A stretch of 64,000 bases of DNA. It comes from Acidobacteriota bacterium. Lineage in GTDB: Bacteria; Acidobacteriota; Terriglobia; Terriglobales; Acidobacteriaceae. A program made the translations under genes and the position numbers. Below are positions 58,580 through 64,000 of this stretch, in pieces. The stretch's first letter is position 1. The number at the start of each line of letters is the position of its first letter. The notes below the pieces were generated by a model. That model did no database searches and had not been told where the DNA came from. It was given only the letters and a program-made list of their open reading frames with translations. The stretch is from the NCBI GenBank assembly GCA_021791875.1, contig JAJYVU010000005.1, positions 1 through 64,000 of the forward strand, given 5' to 3'.

Positions 58580-58861
58580 ATCGAATCAACAAGTTAGCGG
58601 GTCCGGACGGAGCAAAAAGGTCCAATTAGAAGGTCGTGGGTCCATTAAGGGTCCAATAGCCTATGCTGCTTTCCCTTTTGGCTCTTGTTGCTGCGTGTCC
58701 GCGAAGAGCGCTGCCACTCTGGCCTGTGCGAGGCGTTTGTCTTCGGTAACGGATTCCGTGTCCGAATTCGTCGCCGTTGACCAGTTTTGATGCCCTCCTA
58801 TCGGATTTTCAGGATTAACAAGTTGCCGGCTTTGCCAAATGCAGGCGCATGGAATATCGCG
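58580..58861. other. region behind tRNA-Val, probable integration scar
   Basis: 280 bp between the tRNA and the DUF5054 gene. Near the tRNA lie repeats GGTCCAATTA, GGTCCATTAA and GGTCCAATAG. On the - strand about 60 codons (58664 to 58850) read like the C-terminus of a protein (LAQARVAALFADTQQQEPKG, stop at 58664), possibly an integrase remnant. The identity is not proven. Confidence 0.35.
58619..58659 (+). repeat. direct repeats GGTCCAWTW behind tRNA-Val
   Basis: GGTCC followed by AATTA, ATTAA or AATAG at 58619, 58639 and 58650, with one more GGTCC at 58600. They could be arm-type sites of a tRNA-targeting integrase or chance repeats. Confidence 0.35.
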
Positions 58862-60955
58862 CTATGCATGCAGCACAAAGCGGAACCGCATGTTTTCTCC
58901 GTACCACATGACGTAGTTTGTTCCCCACGCATTATTCAGCAAGCAGCAGTGGATGCCAGTGGAGAGGTCGGGTTGGGCGAGAGAGAAATTCAACGGCGAC
59001 TTATGGCCCAGCGCAACCACGGGCGCATCGATCGTTTCTACATAGAATTTGTCTTCAGGAGAGTTGTACTCGAAGCCAGAGGAGAGGGCATGCATATGCC
59101 GGCCACCGCCTACCGCGACGTCGAATGGGGAAACGCGTTCATCAAGTTTGTGGAGCAACCAACCGTGCTGATCAGCGACTATGGGATTAAAGTCCAGCCA
59201 GAGGGCTTCCGGCATACGTGTGGCGGTCTTCTCGAACCAGTAAAAGTGAATGTGGACAAGAGGCTCGCGTCTGGGCAGGAATAGTTCGAGAAACATTTTT
59301 CGCGGAAATGCGGCCCGACCGGAGTGGAGTGCTTCCGGGTCGACAATTGTAAGTTGCGCGAGAACTCTGTGGCCCTCCTGGCTCTGCTCGTAGTGAATGT
59401 TGGTAAGGCTGGGAAACCAGTCCTGATTTCTGGCGCCGAAGAGCTCGATATTCGGTTTCCCGAAGTCTTTCTTCGTCCATGAGGCATGGCGGATCAGATA
59501 TTTTGTACGGTAAGTCGTGTAGTCTTCCTGCGAGAGCGTCTGATAGGAAAAGAGAGCCAGTGGATGTGCCTGCGACGCCCATTCGCGCCCAGTCTTCTTG
59601 TTGCGGAGACGAGAGATAGCGCCCGTTTTCGGGTCCAAGGCGATGGCGAAATGTTCGGCGTCGATTACATCGCCGGGTTGCACGCGTACCGGGTGGTAGA
59701 GCCTGGGTTCTTTTGCATCCAGTGCGCTGATGCGGGATTCAGCCTGTTCGCGGAGGGCCGAGGGAAGAGTAGCTATCCCTCTGAATAGATCGTTGCGCTT
59801 TTCTTCCCAACTGAACTGCACCACTTCATAGTTCTTAGTGTGCAAGACGGACGCCAAGGCGCGGGGAGTGTAATGGTCGTAGTCGAGCCATTTCTTGATG
59901 TCTACTCCCCAAGTGTGCTCTGCTTCCAGAAGCATGTAAGCAAGAAGGGCAAGGTCGGTTTTCCCGCCCAAAATCAGTGTGCCTTCTTCGATCCAGCTTT
60001 TGCGGAGCCGGGACAGTTCGCGATAACGCGCGACTTTCAAGGGATCACTGGCGGCACCGTAAATCCAGGTATCCCCAATTTCTTCGGTAACTACGGGAAA
60101 AGCATGGCTATATGGAGCGACCGCATTGGCAATCTCTGTGAGATTGGTTGGAATCACTTCCGCATTGGGATACCGTGATTTGAGCCCGGAGTAAATGCCG
60201 GCAATCTCTGCCGGAGTATGTGGGCCGCTGTTGTCGTTGCGGACAATGATAGCTACGGCTATGTCGGCTCCCGGAATGCGCGCAACCGTTCCGTAATCGT
60301 GGTGGTACAGCATAGGCAGCGTTGTTCCCGTGGAATCTCTCCACCGGAAGAACAACGGAACTTTGGCGGGCATGCTTCCACTATTGACACCGATGTCCAG
60401 GAAACTGACGCCCTGGGAAACGATGGGAGTGATGAGTCCGCGAGTGTGCCCTGGGACATCCGTCATCTTTGCTCCCGTTGTTACACGGCCGAACCGTTTG
60501 TCGAGCGCTTTGGAAAGACCAATGCTTGCCGAAATCTGGGAAGTGTCCATCAACTCTGTTTCCCAGTTAAAGGGCAGTGCAAACCATGCAATATCCCCTC
60601 GCAAAATGGCCTGGTCCATCCGCTTGCGCTCTGCTGTCGTGGCCTGCTCCAGATATTCGTAGAGCAGCCATGATCCAGTAGTCCATACATACCGGCTGGG
60701 GCCGCTGCGGCGCATCTCTTCTGCGACTTGAATGGCCCGAGGGAAATAGTCATGGAAGTAAAGATCGATAATCGCGGTCTGTGTATTGAGAAAGCCGGCA
60801 TCGAAATGGCACATGAACATGGCCAGGACGCGCTTTACCTGGGGGTCGGGTTTGGATGGTGGGACGGGTGAAACAGCACTCAGCGGATCGCCGCGCATAG
60901 CGGCGGTGGTTCCACAAACGGCTACGACGGACGCTATAAAGTTGCGGCGATTCAT
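58862..60955 (-). CDS. DUF5054 protein, glycoside hydrolase family 38-like
   Basis: A 697-residue exported protein. The start MNRRNFIASVVAV shows a twin-arginine (Tat) signal. The N-terminal domain recalls the alpha-mannosidase fold (MFMCHFDAGF, then the GSWLLYEYLEQ and LPFNWETELMD segments); the C-terminal part is a beta-sandwich (FAIALDPKTGAISRLRNKKTG). It matches the DUF5054 family, distantly related to GH38; the substrate is unknown. It follows the GH79-like gene by 149 bp on the same strand, so the two probably act on the same glycan. The longer open frame (to 61045) is not preferred. Confidence 0.72.
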   Translation of the reverse strand: MNRRNFIASVVAVCGTTAAMRGDPLSAVSPVPPSKPDPQVKRVLAMFMCHFDAGFLNTQTAIIDLYFHDYFPRAIQVAEEMRRSGPSRYVWTTGSWLLYEYLEQATTAERKRMDQAILRGDIAWFALPFNWETELMDTSQISASIGLSKALDKRFGRVTTGAKMTDVPGHTRGLITPIVSQGVSFLDIGVNSGSMPAKVPLFFRWRDSTGTTLPMLYHHDYGTVARIPGADIAVAIIVRNDNSGPHTPAEIAGIYSGLKSRYPNAEVIPTNLTEIANAVAPYSHAFPVVTEEIGDTWIYGAASDPLKVARYRELSRLRKSWIEEGTLILGGKTDLALLAYMLLEAEHTWGVDIKKWLDYDHYTPRALASVLHTKNYEVVQFSWEEKRNDLFRGIATLPSALREQAESRISALDAKEPRLYHPVRVQPGDVIDAEHFAIALDPKTGAISRLRNKKTGREWASQAHPLALFSYQTLSQEDYTTYRTKYLIRHASWTKKDFGKPNIELFGARNQDWFPSLTNIHYEQSQEGHRVLAQLTIVDPEALHSGRAAFPRKMFLELFLPRREPLVHIHFYWFEKTATRMPEALWLDFNPIVADQHGWLLHKLDERVSPFDVAVGGGRHMHALSSGFEYNSPEDKFYVETIDAPVVALGHKSPLNFSLAQPDLSTGIHCCLLNNAWGTNYVMWYGENMRFRFVLHA

Positions 60956-61047
60956 AATGCTCTCTTTCTGCCCCAATAGATTCGAATAGAGCCGAGCCGA
61001 TGCGAACCCGAAATTTTGAGTGGCCCCGCATTTGCTGAGCTGCATTG

Positions 61048-61097
61048 CCGTCAGCCTGACGGAATGAAATAAATTTCAGGTGTGCAAGATTCTTGCA
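61048..61097. promoter_or_regulatory. two palindromes between the glycosidase genes
   Basis: CCGTCAGCCTGACGG (61048 to 61062) and TGCAAGATTCTTGCA (61083 to 61097) are both perfect 7+1+7 palindromes. They lie between the GH79 stop and the DUF5054 start. One may be a terminator, the other an operator. Confidence 0.4.
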
Positions 61098-61103
61098 ACG
61101 TTT

Positions 61104-63833
61104 CTAATTCACCTGCCCCTCGTGTGAATAAAATCGGATTCCCTTTTCGCCGAGGTCTATCCATCCATTCCAATGCGGGCCTGAACTCAACTGCCAGTTT
61201 GACCATACATCTCCGTTCGGCCCAATCGTAAAGATCTGAATGCGGCCGACAGAGGTGCTGCTTCCGACGAGGCGCGGATGCAATTCGCTACCACCAATAT
61301 CCGTCCATTTATCTCCAAAGGTGCTCGTTGGAAGATCGTCTTGTGTCAAACTCCAGAGATGATGCGGCGCCGAAGCGGCGATTCCCAGCAGTACCAAATA
61401 GCCATTTCGGTTCTGGTCTACGACGAAACCCGGCTCCAGGTTTTTTCCAGGGAGACTTTCCCAACCGTGCCAGGCTCCGCCCGGGGTGGTTTGCCAGTTG
61501 TGCCAGATGCGGCCGCTGGCGTCTATGCCGAAGATTTCGATTCGTCCGTCGAGATTTCTGGCGACTGCCAATTGTGACTGAAGGCGAGGTCCAGGCAGGG
61601 CAGCCCACCCGCTCCAGTCATCCTCGTTGATTTGCGTGTTCGACCACACATGCCCACCGAGGCCGACACCGAAGACTTCGAGATTTCCGTTGAGGTTTTG
61701 TCCGACTGCGTATCCAGCCTGAATGGACTTATCGCGAAGCTCCGTCCACCCCGACCATGCAGCTTCCGGAGCGTATTCGCTGCTTACGTAAAGCTTGCCA
61801 TTCTTCGCGATACCAAAAATGCTGAGACTTCCGTCTACGTTCCGTTCAGCGGCCAGATGGCGGAGGTTTGGGCCGTTCATGGCAGACCATGAACCCCAGG
61901 GTCCGTCTGGGACGCGCTGGCGAATGTATTCAACCCGGCCATGTGAAGCGGGTGCGAATATTTCCAGCGTATTGTCTTGATTACGAGCGACGACGACGCC
62001 AGGATGAGCGGGCATTCCGCTCGGCAGATCATTCCAGAGTTTCTGCCTGGCTGCAGTAGTGCTCGGTCGTTCGGCAGGGTCGTGCCGAAGGAACGTCATT
62101 ACACCGTCTGGCAACACACCGAAGAGATGAAGCGCCCCGTCCTGATAGTGACTGACTGGTCCTGTATTTTCACCTGTGGCGCGAATCTTCACGATTGCCG
62201 CAGTTGAGGGCGGGACGGTTATCACAACTCGGCCGTCTCTCTCGGGACTCATGGGAGTCCAATGGCCAAGCCACCGGGAATAGTTGGTAATTCGAGAGCC
62301 CCCGATTGTTGCCGACTTCAAAGATGGGTCGCCGGGGTGGCCGTCGGTCATTAGCATAGATGCGACACTGGCCGCGTCTAAGTGTTCTGGAAGGATAGAT
62401 ACTCTGGTAGAACGAGATGTTAGTGCTCCGCTGGTCTTGTTAATGATCGTGACATAAAGGTCTCGCCCTGCACGGACGCCGTATGCGGTGACATTCATGT
62501 GGTCAGGATTGGAGATCGCGACGGGCTCGACATAACCGTGTCCACCGAGAGTGAAGGCTTTAATACCATACCCCTTTGGCGTGATCCGGTATCTGGAACA
62601 GGGGGAAGGGCTGCACTGAGAAGATCCGCGCACGAGATTGATGGGGACGATTGTGTCCGTATAGATCCACGGGTTGTTGTGAAAGTTGACGCCACTGGCG
62701 CCGTGAGCCGCCCACCAATGCATGAAATCGAGAGCCCAGAGGGCAGAGGCGAACGCGTTACTTGTTCCTGGAACTCCGCCGAGAAAGTCGTTAGCCTCAG
62801 TCAGCCTGTAGTGGATGCCCATTGCGAGGAGAGGTGCGAGGTTGTGTTGATACAGCCATGGGTAGGGAGTGTAGACAAGACCGTTGGTCCTGCCTGGTCC
62901 GCAGGCATTCTGAGGCGCACTGGGTTCCGAATCAATTGAGTTGCCATCTACCCAATTGGTGGACAGCATATCTTGAATAGCCTGTTTCGAGTTGAGGGTA
63001 TAGGTGGTTTTTGGTGTTCCGCAACGGACGGTGAATCCATGCCCTACATAGAAATGTTGAAGAGCCAGCGCAATGTCTCCATCGCGCTGGGTCGCTGCAG
63101 CGAATGCCTGAGTCCAGGAAACCCGAGAAGATGGGTCAGGCACATCCGTCGCAGGCGTGTAGGCTCCGGTATCCGGCCCTGAAAGCCTGGCGTTCGGCAC
63201 TTCTTTTCGGATTGCGGTCGCAAACTTTTCCCAGTCGGCGAGATAGGACGGAAATGCAGAGCCGGGTACGCCGGGAGAGGCCTCGTAGATCGCAGGATCC
63301 AGTCTGTGGTATGAATGCCAGTCCGGCTCGTTTCCAATGGCAAATGAGTCGAGGCTGGTTCGATAATGCCTCCAGATCCACTGCGCGGTGTCAGCATCCT
63401 CTGTAACCAGATTGGGATGAAAGCATCCCCGCGGGTTGAGCAAGCGCAAGGAATAGATAACCTTCACGCCAGCTTTCTGTGCGAAGGTAAACAGTTGACG
63501 TACATCTGCGTGAGATGGAATCGGAGTGCGGCACATACCTGAACCAGCGAATCCATCTACTGTGCCTCCACCGACCCGAATGTTACGGACGCCGAGGTTC
63601 TGAAGCAAGGTAATTAGGCTGGTGTTTCTCGGAGTGAAGAAGTACCCGGCAACGCCATATCGATCAGGCAGCATGCTTGCTGTCTCGAATCCGATTCCGG
63701 CAAAAGCGGGGGGGATTGCGTGGGCATGAGATAACGTCGAAATTCTAAGGGTGATACCAACCTGGGCAACCGCGACGGATGAGAGCAGAAAAACTATTGC
63801 AAACAGCTCAGTGGATTTTCTGATCGTCAACAT
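61104..63833 (-). CDS. secreted GH79-like hydrolase with C-terminal beta-propeller
   Basis: A 909-residue secreted protein with signal peptide LFAIVFLLSSVAVAQ. The (beta/alpha)8 domain has the acid/base in FAIGNEPDW (E169) and the nucleophile in YRLTEANDF (E346), the pattern of clan GH-A families such as GH79 (beta-glucuronidase/heparanase-like). A beta-sandwich follows to about residue 570. The C-terminal ~320 residues contain repeats of the form ARNLDGRIEIFGIDASGRIWH with Trp-Gly-Trp motifs every ~50 residues, as in PLL/tectonin-like propeller lectins. Substrate unknown. The ribosome site is GGAAAG. The gene is preceded by a LacI-type operator. Confidence 0.78.
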   Translation of the reverse strand: MLTIRKSTELFAIVFLLSSVAVAQVGITLRISTLSHAHAIPPAFAGIGFETASMLPDRYGVAGYFFTPRNTSLITLLQNLGVRNIRVGGGTVDGFAGSGMCRTPIPSHADVRQLFTFAQKAGVKVIYSLRLLNPRGCFHPNLVTEDADTAQWIWRHYRTSLDSFAIGNEPDWHSYHRLDPAIYEASPGVPGSAFPSYLADWEKFATAIRKEVPNARLSGPDTGAYTPATDVPDPSSRVSWTQAFAAATQRDGDIALALQHFYVGHGFTVRCGTPKTTYTLNSKQAIQDMLSTNWVDGNSIDSEPSAPQNACGPGRTNGLVYTPYPWLYQHNLAPLLAMGIHYRLTEANDFLGGVPGTSNAFASALWALDFMHWWAAHGASGVNFHNNPWIYTDTIVPINLVRGSSQCSPSPCSRYRITPKGYGIKAFTLGGHGYVEPVAISNPDHMNVTAYGVRAGRDLYVTIINKTSGALTSRSTRVSILPEHLDAASVASMLMTDGHPGDPSLKSATIGGSRITNYSRWLGHWTPMSPERDGRVVITVPPSTAAIVKIRATGENTGPVSHYQDGALHLFGVLPDGVMTFLRHDPAERPSTTAARQKLWNDLPSGMPAHPGVVVARNQDNTLEIFAPASHGRVEYIRQRVPDGPWGSWSAMNGPNLRHLAAERNVDGSLSIFGIAKNGKLYVSSEYAPEAAWSGWTELRDKSIQAGYAVGQNLNGNLEVFGVGLGGHVWSNTQINEDDWSGWAALPGPRLQSQLAVARNLDGRIEIFGIDASGRIWHNWQTTPGGAWHGWESLPGKNLEPGFVVDQNRNGYLVLLGIAASAPHHLWSLTQDDLPTSTFGDKWTDIGGSELHPRLVGSSTSVGRIQIFTIGPNGDVWSNWQLSSGPHWNGWIDLGEKGIRFYSHEGQVN

Positions 63834-63944
63834 TTCAACTTTCCAATCCCGGAAGCAATCGCTCTCTGCATTGGATGGGCATAAGGCTGGGCGTGATTGG
63901 CACGAGAAATTTCTGATTCATGGGCGCTGCGCCAGCAATAAAAC

Positions 63945-63964
63945 GATCGTAATCGATTACGATC
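63945..63964. promoter_or_regulatory. LacI-family-type operator
   Basis: GATCGTAATCGATTACGATC is a perfect 20-bp palindrome with the central CG typical of LacI/GalR-family operators. It lies 112 bp upstream of the GH79 start codon, directly after the -10 box of a candidate promoter, so a bound repressor would block transcription. No lacI-type gene is in the window. Confidence 0.7.
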
Positions 63965-63968
63965 CTAA

Positions 63969-63998
63969 AATTTAGTTAGAGTGGCGCCTAATTGTCAA
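63969..63998 (-). promoter_or_regulatory. sigma-70-type promoter of the GH79 gene
   Basis: On the - strand TTGACA (63998 to 63993) is a perfect -35 box; 18 bp later TAAATT (63974 to 63969) is a four-of-six -10 box. The 20-bp operator lies just downstream, overlapping the expected transcription start. Confidence 0.6.
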
Positions 63999-64000
63999 GG

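Noticed and set aside
58527-58790. + strand 87-codon frame across tRNA-Val
   Set aside because: It starts inside the tRNA and has no protein-like features.

Overview
The window looks like a chromosomal piece of an Acidobacteriota (Terriglobia/Acidobacteriaceae-like) genome. This is inferred from G+C-rich housekeeping DNA, a B12-dependent ribonucleotide reductase, the cdsA-dxr-rseP and ispD-ispF-gltX blocks, a VWFA-related secreted protein of the acidobacterial type, and many secreted carbohydrate-active and repeat-rich proteins. No rRNA gene or phylogenetic marker comparison was possible, so the assignment is an inference.

Region 1 (1 to about 17,650) is accessory DNA with visibly lower G+C. 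It holds a small HTH protein, an XRE regulator, a decayed IS3-like transposase fragment and a complete Tn7-like transposition module: tnsA, tnsB, tnsC and two tandem TniQ/TnsD-type target selectors, all on the + strand. Convergent to it is a type I restriction-modification operon (hsdM-hsdS-PLD-hsdR, - strand), which is probable cargo. Next come two palindromes and three 21-bp-phased direct repeats, ending 25 bp short of the stop codon of nrdJ. This looks like a transposon end, with insertion downstream of a conserved gene as Tn7 does at glmS. The other end was not found and probably lies left of the window.

Region 2 (17,671 to about 58,400) is the chromosomal core: nrdJ, a small Zn-finger protein, HU, pgeF, a GH27 alpha-galactosidase, ispD-ispF, gltX, a DsbD-alpha/TlpA thiol pair, kdsD, the cdsA-dxr-rseP operon, a VWFA protein, a pectinesterase, a haem block (PPOX plus radical SAM/SPASM protein), a cytochrome c, a GYD protein, queD-queE, a DUF3857/transglutaminase/TPR giant, trxB, a TIG/Ig secreted protein whose metalloprotease motif has lost its ligands, a DUF3300 protein with long QNFN repeats, a TonB-dependent receptor, and an ECF sigma/anti-sigma/DUF3106 operon.

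Region 3 (58,505 to the end) starts with tRNA-Val(CAC). Directly behind the tRNA lie short direct repeats and a possible ORF remnant, suggesting an integration scar. Two secreted glycosidase-like genes follow on the - strand (DUF5054 and GH79 with a C-terminal propeller). A perfect 20-bp LacI-family-type operator overlaps the promoter of the GH79 gene.

The most interesting object is the Tn7-like element with twin TniQ proteins, no visible CRISPR-Cas genes, a defence operon as cargo and a candidate attachment site at the 3' end of nrdJ.
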